A stretch of 64,000 nucleotides of DNA, taken from the NCBI GenBank assembly GCA_039808885.1, contig JBDHTX010000024.1:4278-68277 (forward strand), written 5' to 3'. Source of the DNA: Dongia_A sp039808885. GTDB lineage: Bacteria; Pseudomonadota; Alphaproteobacteria; Dongiales; Dongiaceae. A program made the translations under genes and the position numbers. The notes below the pieces were generated by a model. The model worked only from the letters and a program-made list of their open reading frames with translations, was not told the DNA's origin and did no database searches. Shown one piece after another: positions 9,868-17,757 of this stretch (its first letter is position 1; the number at the start of each line of letters is the position of its first letter).

Positions 9868-12472
9868 TGATGATCCGATTGGGCACAACGATCACCTTCT
9901 TCGCCGGCTTGCCGTCGAGCGCCTTCTGCACCGCCGCGTCGGCCAGGGCCGCGGCTTCCGCCGCCGCCTTGTCCATGTCGCGCGGCAACTGCAAGGTGGC
10001 GCGCAGCTTGCCGTTCACCTGCACGGCGATGGTCACCGTATCATCCACCACCAGGGCCGGATCGGCCAGCGGCCAATCGGTCTCCGCCACCAGTCTGGCA
10101 TGGCCCAGGCGCTGCCACAATTCCTCGGCCAGGTGCGGCATCATCGGGCCGATCAGCAGCACCAGGGCGTCCAGCGCCTCGCGCCGGGCGGCGATCCCGC
10201 CGGCATCGGCCAGGTCGGCATCCTTCACCTCGGCGAGCGCGTTGGCGAATTCATAGAGCCGCGCCACGCCGCGGTTGAAGCGGAACTTCTCGATGTCGTC
10301 GGTGATGCTGGCGATCGCCTTGTGGGTGGCGCGGCGCAGCTCGAGGGCCGGGCCGGCGGCGGAAGCGAGCGCGGCGGCTTCAACAGGCCGGCCCACGCCG
10401 GGATGCGCCTCGATCCACCCGGTGACGATGCGCCACAGCCGCTGGGTGAAGCGCCAGGCGCCCTCGACCCCGGATTCGGTCCATTCCATGTCGCGCTCGG
10501 GCGGGCTGTCCGACAGCACGAACCAGCGCGCGGTGTCGGCGCCATAGGTCTCGATGATGCGGGCCGGCGGCACCACGTTCTTCTTCGATTTCGACATCAC
10601 CTCCTTGCGGCCGACCTGGACCGGGCGCTTGGTGGTGGCGTGGACGGCACTGCCATCCTCCGCCTTCACGACCTCCTCGGGGAACAGCCACTTGCCGTTC
10701 TCGTCCTTGTAGGATTCGTGCAGCACCATGCCCTGGGTGAACAGGCCGGCGAAGGGCTCGTCCAGGCTGGCGTGGTGGGTCAGCTTCATCGCGCGGGTGA
10801 AGAAGCGCGAATAGAGCAGGTGCAGGATCGCATGCTCGACGCCGCCGATATACTGGTCCACGGGGAGCCAGTAATCGACCGCGGCGCGGTCGACCGGCGC
10901 CGCCTCCAGGCGCGGCGAGCAGAAGCGGGCGAAATACCAGCTGGAATCGACGAAGGTGTCGAAGGTGTCGGTCTCGCGCTGTGCCGGTTTCCCGCAGCTG
11001 GGACACGTGGTGTGCTTCCAGGTCGGGTGATGGTCGAGCGGATTGCCCGGCCTGTCGAAGGTGACGTCGTCGGGCAGCAGCACCGGCAGGTCCTTCGCCT
11101 TCACCGGCACCACGCCGCAGGCGGGGCAATGCACCATCGGGATCGGGCAGCCCCAATAGCGCTGGCGCGAGACCAGCCAGTCGCGCAGGCGGAACACCGT
11201 CGTCGGCTCGCCGTCACCCTGGCTCTTCAGCCGCTCGCCGACCTTGCGCTTGGCGTCCTCGACCGCGAGGCCGTCGAGGAATCCGGAATTGTAGATGGTG
11301 CCGTCATCGGTATAGGCGACATCGGCCACGGCGAAGGATTTCGGGTCGGCGTCCGCCGGCAGCACCACGGGCGTGACCTCGAGCCCGTATTTGCGGGCGA
11401 AGTCGAGGTCGCGCTGGTCATGCGCCGGGCAGCCGAAGATGGCGCCGGTGCCGTATTCCATCAGCACGAAATTGGCGATGAAGACCGGCAGCGTCTTGCC
11501 CGCGATGAACGGGTGCTGCGCCGTGAGCTGGGTGCGATAGCCGCGCTTCTCCTGCGCCTCGATCGCCGCCTCGGAGGTTCCCGCGGCGCGGCACTCGGCG
11601 ATGAAGGCGGCGGCCTTCGGGTCGCTCTTGGCGGCGGCCTCGGCCAGCGGATGGTCGGGCGACACCGCCATGAAGGACGCGCCGAACAGGGTGTCGGGCC
11701 GCGTGGTGAAGATGGTCAGCCGGTCAGATGAAGCTTGATCGCCTGCGCGATCGGGGCGACCCGAGAGCTTGAAATGCACATAGGCGCCGGTCGACTTGCC
11801 GATCCAGTTCTCCTGCATCAGCCGGACCTTCTCCGGCCAGCGGTCGAGGCCCTTCAGCGCGCTCAGCAGGTCGTCGGCATAGGCGGTGATCTTCAGGAAC
11901 CACTGGGACAGCTTGCGCTTCTCGACCAGGGCGCCGGAGCGCCAGCCGCGCCCGTCGATCACCTGCTCGTTGGCGAGCACCGTGTGGTCCACCGGGTCCC
12001 AGTTGACGAAGGCCTCCTTGCGATAGGCGAGGCCGGCCTGGTGGAAATCCAGGAACAGGCGCTGCTGCTGCGCGTAATAGCCGGGATGGCAGGTGGCGAG
12101 CTCGCGGTCCCAGTCCAGCGCCAGGCCCATGCGCTTCAGCTCGGCGCGCATGGTGGCGATGTTGTCGTAGGTCCAGCTGGCCGGGTGGATCTTCTGGTCG
12201 CGCGCGGCGTTCTCCGCCGGCAGGCCGAAGGCGTCCCAGCCCATGGGATGCAGCACGTTGAAGCCGCGCGCGCGCTTATAGCGCGCGACCAGGTCGCCCA
12301 TGGTGTAGTTGCGCACATGGCCCATGTGGATGCGCCCGGACGGATACGGGAACATCTCCAGCACGTAGTATTTCGGGCGGGCGGGATCGGCCTCGCAGGC
12401 GAAGCTGCGGCGGGCGGTCCACTCCGCCTGCCATTTCGGCTCGGTTTCCTGGAAGTTGTAGCGCGACGACAT
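9854..12472 (-). CDS. leuS: Leucyl-tRNA synthetase
   Basis: Charges tRNA-Leu with leucine. The 872-residue length is typical. The class I signatures are visible: PYPSGRIHMGHVRNY near residue 45 (HIGH-like) and VMSKSKKN near 627 (KMSKS). Between them lie the editing domain and the Zn-type CPAC/CPSC segments. The C-terminus carries the LeuS-specific domain ending in KVIVVPNRIINVVA. It leads the leuS-lptE-holA group, and an unusual 17-base tandem repeat lies immediately upstream of its start. Confidence 0.97.
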   Translation of the reverse strand: MSSRYNFQETEPKWQAEWTARRSFACEADPARPKYYVLEMFPYPSGRIHMGHVRNYTMGDLVARYKRARGFNVLHPMGWDAFGLPAENAARDQKIHPASWTYDNIATMRAELKRMGLALDWDRELATCHPGYYAQQQRLFLDFHQAGLAYRKEAFVNWDPVDHTVLANEQVIDGRGWRSGALVEKRKLSQWFLKITAYADDLLSALKGLDRWPEKVRLMQENWIGKSTGAYVHFKLSGRPDRAGDQASSDRLTIFTTRPDTLFGASFMAVSPDHPLAEAAAKSDPKAAAFIAECRAAGTSEAAIEAQEKRGYRTQLTAQHPFIAGKTLPVFIANFVLMEYGTGAIFGCPAHDQRDLDFARKYGLEVTPVVLPADADPKSFAVADVAYTDDGTIYNSGFLDGLAVEDAKRKVGERLKSQGDGEPTTVFRLRDWLVSRQRYWGCPIPMVHCPACGVVPVKAKDLPVLLPDDVTFDRPGNPLDHHPTWKHTTCPSCGKPAQRETDTFDTFVDSSWYFARFCSPRLEAAPVDRAAVDYWLPVDQYIGGVEHAILHLLYSRFFTRAMKLTHHASLDEPFAGLFTQGMVLHESYKDENGKWLFPEEVVKAEDGSAVHATTKRPVQVGRKEVMSKSKKNVVPPARIIETYGADTARWFVLSDSPPERDMEWTESGVEGAWRFTQRLWRIVTGWIEAHPGVGRPVEAAALASAAGPALELRRATHKAIASITDDIEKFRFNRGVARLYEFANALAEVKDADLADAGGIAARREALDALVLLIGPMMPHLAEELWQRLGHARLVAETDWPLADPALVVDDTVTIAVQVNGKLRATLQLPRDMDKAAAEAAALADAAVQKALDGKPAKKVIVVPNRIINVVA

Positions 12473-12476
12473 GGGC

Positions 12477-12544
12477 GGTCAAATCCGTGGGCCGGTCAAA
12501 TCCGTGGGCCGGTCAAATCCGTGGGCCGGTCAAGTCCGTGGCGC
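12477..12544. repeat. Four tandem copies of a 17-base unit before leuS
   Basis: The unit GGTCAAATCCGTGGGCC begins at 12477, 12494, 12511 and 12528. The first three copies are nearly perfect; the fourth has one change in GGTCAAGTCC and diverges at its end. The array starts five bases upstream of the leuS start codon, so on the minus strand it would be transcribed as the leuS leader or ribosome-binding region. No usual Shine-Dalgarno sequence is visible there. Confidence 0.85.
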
Positions 12545-12607
12545 CGGGCGAGGATGCAGCGCGGGGGCCGTACCCCTGCCCGCCCCGCGGGCGCCGTTGA
12601 TGGGTGG

Positions 12608-13183
12608 TTACTGCGTCCCGGCCAGGCGCATCTGCCGGGCGCGGGTCAGGATGGCGTTCTCGAGATCGGTGGCGGTGTTGACCGCCACCGGCGCGTCGAC
12701 CCAGTTGCTGCCCTGCATCTGCTGGCGGAACACCGAGGCGCGCAGGCCGTCGGCGCGCAAGGCGCGGCCGAGGATGTAGATGTTGACCTTGAAGCGCTCG
12801 TCGGGGGCCGAGGGCGGCGTGTACCAATCGGTGATGATGACGCCGCCGAACGGATCGGCCGAGACCAGCGGCATGAACGAGACGGTGTCGAGCGAGGCGC
12901 GCCACAGCAGGTTGTTGACGCCGATGCCGCCGCCGCCCTGATCCTCCGGCGCGTCGGGGCCGAAGATGCCGCCCTGGCCGAACACGCCGGGGTCTTCCTC
13001 GTACTGCACCGTCGGGCCTGGCTTCTGCCGCGGCACCGGATACTTCGCCTCGCCGCCCAGGTCGAAGTTGCACGCCGTCAGCGCCAGCAGGCCGCAGGCG
13101 GCCACGACCAGGCGCAGCGCGCCGCCGATCCGGCCCCAGCTGGAGTCCTGGCCGGGCCGGCCGGCATGGCTGGCGCGGTCCAT
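12608..13183 (-). CDS. DUF3576 family lipoprotein
   Basis: This is a predicted outer-membrane or periplasmic lipoprotein of the alphaproteobacterial DUF3576 family, which often lies next to leuS. The signal helix LRLVVAACGLLALTAC ends in a lipobox LTAC, followed by NFDLGGEAKYP. The conserved core includes GVNNLLWRASLDT, SADPFGGVIITDWY and the segment DERFKVNIYILG. The ATG at 13183 places the lipobox Cys at residue 38; an in-frame ATG at 13252 would lengthen the N-terminus. The function of the family is not established. Confidence 0.85.
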   Translation of the reverse strand: MDRASHAGRPGQDSSWGRIGGALRLVVAACGLLALTACNFDLGGEAKYPVPRQKPGPTVQYEEDPGVFGQGGIFGPDAPEDQGGGGIGVNNLLWRASLDTVSFMPLVSADPFGGVIITDWYTPPSAPDERFKVNIYILGRALRADGLRASVFRQQMQGSNWVDAPVAVNTATDLENAILTRARQMRLAGTQ

Positions 13184-13252
13184 ATTGCTGGCGCAGGGGT
13201 CGGCTCCCGCTTCGACCGGGGCAGCTCCGCCGACCCGCATGGCAACTTTCAT

Positions 13253-13649
13253 ATTGACGGCCCTTCCGTGCTTTCCCTAAGAACGCCCCGCCGCTTCCGC
13301 CGGATGCCGGGCGCCTCGCCCGTTCGCTCCGTCTGTTCGCCGGGTCCGCCGTTCGCTTGGCCCCGGCCGCAGGTTATGGTCGTTGCGGCGCCCTGTTATA
13401 TGCCGGGGGCCCGGTTTCGCCATAGGGCTTCGGCATAGGTTTTAGCGAGCACTCTGGTACGCGAAATCGCGCGGCCCGGTCAAGTTGTGAAGCGCCTGGA
13501 AAGCGCCGGTAAAGCGGGCGTGAAGCCGCGGGAAACCGTCAGGTTGCGGTGGGATTCCCGGCGCCGCCCGACGCCAGGGCACCGGGCGCATTGCGGGGGC
13601 ATTGCGGGGCGCCGCGGCCGGTGGCCGCGGATTTGGGAAAGCAGGAACT
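13253..13649. other. Divergent intergenic region without a recognised gene
   Basis: About 400 bases separate the DUF3576 gene (minus) from the sulfotransferase gene (plus). It must hold both promoters, but no convincing -35/-10 pair, terminator or RNA gene was found. An AT-rich spot GTTATATGCC at 13394-13403 is the only promoter-like feature, and it has no matching -35 box. Confidence 0.5.
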
Positions 13650-14483
13650 ATGTCCAAGATCATCTGGCTCGCCTCCTACCCCAAATCCGGCAATACCTGG
13701 ATGCGGGCCTTCCTGCACAACCTGCTGCGCGACCCCAGCGAATCCTACGACATCAACAAGATCACCGATTTCTCCACCAGCGATTCGGCGATCGACTGGT
13801 ACACGGCCCAGAACGCCAAGCCCTGGCAGGAATGGACCGCCCTCGACGTCGCCAAGATGCGCCGCGGCGCCCAGCTGGCGATCTGCCGCTGGCGCAAGGA
13901 CGACACCTTCGTGAAGACCCACAATGCCTCGGTGGTGTTCCTGGGGTATCCCCTGATCCACCAGGACCTGACGGCGGGCGCCATATATATCGTGCGCAAC
14001 CCGCTCGACGTCTGCATCTCGCTCACCCACCATTACGGCTGCGACATCGACACCGCCATCGGCATCCTGGCCGACCCCTCGATCGGGTCGAAAACCAACG
14101 ACAAGATCGTCTACGAGGTGCACAAGAGCTGGTCGATCCATGTCGACAGCTGGACCACCCAGAAGCGGCCGGGCCTGGCGGTGCTGCGCTACGAGGACAT
14201 GCTGGCCGACCCGGTGAAGTCGTTCGGCGGCCTCGCCAACTTCCTCGGCCTCAACCCGCCCAGGGCCCGGCTGGAGCGCGCGGTCGAGAAATCCTCGTTC
14301 AAGGCGCTGCGCGCCCAGGAGGACCAGAAGGGCTTCAAGGAAAAATCCCCGCACGCCCAGAAATTCTTCCGCGAGGGCCGGGCCGAGCAGTGGCGCGAGG
14401 TTCTGTCACAACCGCAAATTGACAGAGTGGTCGGCGCGCACAAGGAAATGATGCAGCGTTTCGGCTATCTGCCCCGCGCCTGA
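13650..14483 (+). CDS. Sulfotransferase domain protein
   Basis: The 277-residue protein belongs to the PAPS-dependent sulfotransferase family. The 5'-phosphosulfate loop reads YPKSGNTW (residues 10-17) and the 3'-phosphate motif is in IYIVRNPLDVCISL. These enzymes move a sulfuryl group to a hydroxyl or amine; the substrate cannot be told here, though carbohydrate or lipid acceptors are common. The start at 13650 gives the standard MSKIIWLASYPKSGN N-terminus. It has no obvious operon partner. Confidence 0.9.
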   Translation: MSKIIWLASYPKSGNTWMRAFLHNLLRDPSESYDINKITDFSTSDSAIDWYTAQNAKPWQEWTALDVAKMRRGAQLAICRWRKDDTFVKTHNASVVFLGYPLIHQDLTAGAIYIVRNPLDVCISLTHHYGCDIDTAIGILADPSIGSKTNDKIVYEVHKSWSIHVDSWTTQKRPGLAVLRYEDMLADPVKSFGGLANFLGLNPPRARLERAVEKSSFKALRAQEDQKGFKEKSPHAQKFFREGRAEQWREVLSQPQIDRVVGAHKEMMQRFGYLPRA

Positions 14484-14701
14484 GGCCTCCGCCGCGCCTG
14501 TTTTGGAGGCGATTCCGGCCCCGTCGCGGGGACAATTCAGTCTGCCCCGGACCCGCCCTATGCTATTGGATCGTAACAGGAATTGATCCTGCGACCCGGC
14601 CCGCCCGAGGCCTGTGGCTTCTCCGCCACAGAGCGGGGGAAATTGCCACAGCCGGTAGGCCCTTGCGGCGCAATTGGTTTGACACCATGAGCGCCATTGA
14701 C

Positions 14702-14740
14702 GATGGTTTGCGTGGTTCAAGCCCGATGGTTTGACTGGTT
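14702..14740 (+). promoter_or_regulatory. Two 16-base direct repeats upstream of the first porin
   Basis: GATGGTTTGCGTGGTT (14702-14717) and GATGGTTTGACTGGTT (14725-14740) differ at two positions and are 23 bases apart; a weaker third copy (ATTGGTTTGACACC) lies at 14673-14686. They lie 125-190 bases before the first porin start, in a 381-base gap (14484-14864) with no gene. This is a candidate activator or repressor site; TTGAC boxes lie inside the repeats, so overlap with a promoter is possible. No certain -10 box was found. Confidence 0.4.
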
Positions 14741-14864
14741 CTGCCGTCACCGGTGACTGAGTAGTTGCTAGGTAGCACCAGACAAACACGCAGGGTTTGC
14801 ACCGTGGGGCAGCCGAAGCACTCAACGAGCTTCGGTGGCAATCGCAAACTTAGGGAATCTCGAG

Positions 14865-16013
14865 ATGAAGAAAGTTCTCTTGGGTACCACGGCCCTGCTC
14901 GGCGCTGGCATCGTTGCCAGCCCGGCATTCGCGGCCGATGGGATCAAGCTCAGCGTCGGCGGCTTCTTCAAGGAAGCCTACATGGTGAATTTCGACGACG
15001 ACAGCGAAGGCGAAGCCGGTAACGAAAACAACACCGACGGGTTCTTCAACGACGCCGAAATCCATTTCAAGGGTTCGACCGTTCTCGACAACGGCCTCGA
15101 AGTCGGCGCCCGCGTCGAACTCGAAGGTGAAAACGACGGCGACCAGATCGACGAAGCCTGGGTCTCCTTCTCCGGCGGCTTCGGCGAAGTCCACATCGGT
15201 TCGGAAGACGACGCTCTGGCGAACGGCTGTATCGTTCCGCCGGGCGGCACTGGCAACTTCTCGGCCTTCTCGCCGAACCAGTGGGGTGCCAACACCTTCA
15301 CCTCGAACACCGTCTGCACCGGCGTTGATGACTCCGGCGACGCGCAGAAGATCCTGTACGTCTCGCCGAGCTTCAGCGGCTTCCAGGTGGCTCTGTCGTA
15401 CACGCCGAATGGCGCCGACCAGAACCACACCGACCAAGTCGGCCCGCATGTCGGCATGCCCGACAACGCGGACGGCGAGTCCCGCCACAACTTCTCGGTC
15501 TATGCCACCTACTCCTACGAGGGTGATGGCTGGGGCCTGACCTGGGGCGGCGGCGGTTCGTGGGAAGGCCACGTTGAACAGGCGGTCGGCCCGGACAACG
15601 ACGAGCAGGACTTCTACCAGACCGGTCTGAACCTGACCTTCGGCAACTTCTCGGTCGGTGGCGTGTTCGAATACTTCAATGACGCCGCGGTCAACGGCGT
15701 CATCTCGAACAACGCCGGCATCGACACCGACGCGTGGGTCGCTGGTGGCGGCATCTCCTACTCGATGGATCCGTACACCGTCGGCTTCCAGTACTCGCAT
15801 GGCGATTTCGACATCGACAATCCGGGTACGGACAACTCCGACGCCAACATCGATCGCTTCGCGCTGACGGGCAACTACGCCCTCGGCCCGGGCATCGCGG
15901 TTGACGCCGAGTTGGCCTACACCACGCAGGACGCCTCCGGTCCGGACTTCGACGAAGGCCAGGACAACTACGACGCCTTCGAAATCGGCATCGGCACCAA
16001 CATCACCTTCTAA
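14865..16013 (+). CDS. Outer-membrane porin, paralogue 1 of 7
   Basis: The 382-residue protein starts with a signal peptide ending ASPAFA, then ADGIKLSVGGFFKEAYM. It is rich in alternating beta-strand patterns and ends in Phe (NITF), the outer-membrane assembly signal. It would form a diffusion pore, probably trimeric by analogy with Gram-negative porins. Two cysteines (122 and 151) flank the invariant NFSAFSPNQWGAN. Unlike its neighbours it prefers GAA over GAG and uses many GGT and GTT codons, which suggests high expression. It has its own strong terminator, so it is a separate transcription unit. Confidence 0.92.
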   Translation: MKKVLLGTTALLGAGIVASPAFAADGIKLSVGGFFKEAYMVNFDDDSEGEAGNENNTDGFFNDAEIHFKGSTVLDNGLEVGARVELEGENDGDQIDEAWVSFSGGFGEVHIGSEDDALANGCIVPPGGTGNFSAFSPNQWGANTFTSNTVCTGVDDSGDAQKILYVSPSFSGFQVALSYTPNGADQNHTDQVGPHVGMPDNADGESRHNFSVYATYSYEGDGWGLTWGGGGSWEGHVEQAVGPDNDEQDFYQTGLNLTFGNFSVGGVFEYFNDAAVNGVISNNAGIDTDAWVAGGGISYSMDPYTVGFQYSHGDFDIDNPGTDNSDANIDRFALTGNYALGPGIAVDAELAYTTQDASGPDFDEGQDNYDAFEIGIGTNITF

Positions 16014-16061
16014 GAGTTCGACTCTTGGGTCCGGCCTCGGCCGGATTGAAGGTAATGAATT

Positions 16062-16090
16062 GGGGGAGCGGGCAACCGCTCCCCCTTTTT
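16062..16090 (+). terminator. Intrinsic terminator of porin 1
   Basis: A perfect 10-base-pair stem (GGGGGAGCGG / CCGCTCCCCC) with a GCAA tetraloop is followed directly by five T residues. This is the strongest terminator in the window. The 330-base gap between porins 1 and 2 otherwise contains only AT-richer promoter-like sequence near 16150-16180 (ATAATCT) without a clear -35 box. Confidence 0.93.
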
Positions 16091-16343
16091 CTTTGCGCCC
16101 TTCCCGCGGGCGGAATTCCGCCGCGGCCGCGAAACCGCCCCTAGGCGCGGTAATCTTCGCATAATCTCTCTGGCTTACACTCTGTCGCCTTGCGGCGCGC
16201 CCGCGGTTGCCTATTCTGTCTCCAGCCGCCAGCCGCCAGTCGGATGACCGCTTGGGCAAAGGCCGCCTGGCGCGTGCGCGACGCGCGCTGATGGCGGTCG
16301 GAGCCGCAGGCTGGCTGCGGGACAAGAGTTTCGGGGGTTACTC

Positions 16344-17492
16344 ATGCGAAAGATTCTGCTCGGCGCCAGTGCCTTGGTGGGCGCCGGATTTGCCACCGGC
16401 GCGATGCTCACGCCGGCCCTGGCGGCCGATGGCATCAAGCTCAGCGTCGGCGGCTTCTTCAAGGAAGCCTACATGGTCGTCTTCGACGACGACGGCGAGG
16501 GCGAGCCCGGCAACGAGCGCAACACCGACGGCTTCTTCAACGACGCCGAGATCCACTTCAAGGGCGAGACCACGCTGGACAACGGCCTGACCGTGGGCGC
16601 GCGGGTCGAACTCGAAGGCGAGAACGACGACGACCAGATCGACGAGGCCTGGATCTCCTTCTCCGGCGCCTTCGGCGAGATCCACATCGGCTCGGAGGAC
16701 GACGCGCTGGCCAATGGCTGCATCGTGCCGCCCGGCGCCACCGGCAACTTCTCCGCCTTCTCGCCGAACCAGTGGGGCGCCAACACGCTCGCCACCAACA
16801 CGGTCTGCACCGGCGTCGACGATTCCGGCGACGCGCAGAAGATCCTGTATGTCTCGCCCAGCTTCGGCGGCTTCCAGGTCGCCCTGTCCTACACGCCCAA
16901 TGGCGGTGACCAGAACCACACCGACCAGGTCGGCCCGCATGTCGGCATGCCCGACAATGCCGACAATGAATCGCGGCACAACGTGTCGATCTACGCCACC
17001 TACTCCTACGAAGGCACCGGCTGGGGCCTGACCTGGGGCGGCGGCGGCTCGTGGGAAGGCCACGCGGAGGAAGTCGTCGGTCCCGATCGCGAGGAATCCG
17101 ACTTCTACCAGACCGGCCTCAATCTCAATTTCGGCAACTTCGGCGTCGGCGGCGTGTTCGAATACTTCCACGACCTGAACGACCAGGGCCCCAACGACCT
17201 CAGTTCCTGGGTCGCCGGCCTCGGCGGGTCCTACAGCATGGACGCCTGGACTTTCGGCCTGCAGTATTCGCACCAGGACCAGGAGAACAACGGCTCGGCA
17301 TCCGCCGACGAGTTCGAGCAGGACCGCCTCGTCGCCACCACCAATTACGCGCTTGGCCCGGGCATCAACGTGGATGCCGAAGTTGGCTATACCTGGGTCG
17401 ACACCGATCCGGAGGACGGCACGCTCGGCGGCACGCCGGTCGACGATTACGACGCGCTCGAGATCGGCATCGGCACCGCGATCACCTTCTAG
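16344..17492 (+). CDS. Outer-membrane porin, paralogue 2 of 7
   Basis: A 382-residue porin with a signal peptide (ALAADGIKLSVGG) and C-terminal AITF. It is the closest relative of porin 1: the residues 110-230, including the Cys pair and NFSAFSPNQWGAN, are almost identical, while the later extracellular-loop segments differ. Its N-terminal strand region (GNERNTDGFF through ENDDDQIDE) is instead identical to porin 4, which hints at recombination between copies. Codon use is GAG-rich and ordinary for the genome, unlike porin 1. Confidence 0.9.
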   Translation: MRKILLGASALVGAGFATGAMLTPALAADGIKLSVGGFFKEAYMVVFDDDGEGEPGNERNTDGFFNDAEIHFKGETTLDNGLTVGARVELEGENDDDQIDEAWISFSGAFGEIHIGSEDDALANGCIVPPGATGNFSAFSPNQWGANTLATNTVCTGVDDSGDAQKILYVSPSFGGFQVALSYTPNGGDQNHTDQVGPHVGMPDNADNESRHNVSIYATYSYEGTGWGLTWGGGGSWEGHAEEVVGPDREESDFYQTGLNLNFGNFGVGGVFEYFHDLNDQGPNDLSSWVAGLGGSYSMDAWTFGLQYSHQDQENNGSASADEFEQDRLVATTNYALGPGINVDAEVGYTWVDTDPEDGTLGGTPVDDYDALEIGIGTAITF

Positions 17493-17550
17493 CCGCGCGC
17501 CGGAACGGCAGAACCCTGAACGACAGGACCCTGGGTCAAAAGACCTGGAG

Positions 17551-17592
17551 CGACGTGACACGGGCGTCGTGACACGGGCGACGTGACTGGGG
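17551..17592. repeat. Three tandem copies of a 14-base unit after porin 2
   Basis: CGACGTGACACGGG, CGTCGTGACACGGG and CGACGTGACTGGGG follow one another without gaps between the porin 2 stop and its terminator. The copies differ by one or two bases. No function is evident; it may be a replication-slippage product. Confidence 0.8.
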
Positions 17593-17603
17593 CGACCCGG
17601 CAG

Positions 17604-17634
17604 GGGCGGCCCTGATGTCGCGGCCGCCCTTTCT
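17604..17634 (+). terminator. Intrinsic terminator of porin 2
   Basis: An 8-base-pair GC stem GGGCGGCC / GGCCGCCC encloses a 10-base loop and is followed by TTTCT. The stem and its place between porin 2 and the promoter of porin 3 support termination here. Confidence 0.75.
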
Positions 17635-17693
17635 CCGTGTGGCCGCCGCGCCACCGGCAGCGGCCATCCCGACGTTCAGCGCCACGAGCAGGT

Positions 17694-17722
17694 TTGAAGT
17701 TCCAAAACCAGGCGCCTATAAT
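17694..17722 (+). promoter_or_regulatory. Sigma-70-type promoter of porin 3
   Basis: TTGAAG (17694-17699) and TATAAT (17717-17722) are 17 bases apart. The -10 box matches the consensus perfectly and the -35 box in four of six. Transcription would start near 17729, about 30 bases before the porin 3 ATG. It is the best promoter match in the porin array. Confidence 0.8.
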
Positions 17723-17757
17723 TGACCGATATTCCAAGGATTCGGGGGAATCCCAAT

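Noticed and set aside
9876..11731. Plus-strand open frame opposite leuS
   Set aside because: It is the shadow of a conserved LeuS sequence and has no family resemblance.
14484..14864. A tRNA or small RNA gene in the long gap before porin 1
   Set aside because: No cloverleaf and no terminator stem with a T-run is present; only direct repeats and promoter-like boxes are seen.
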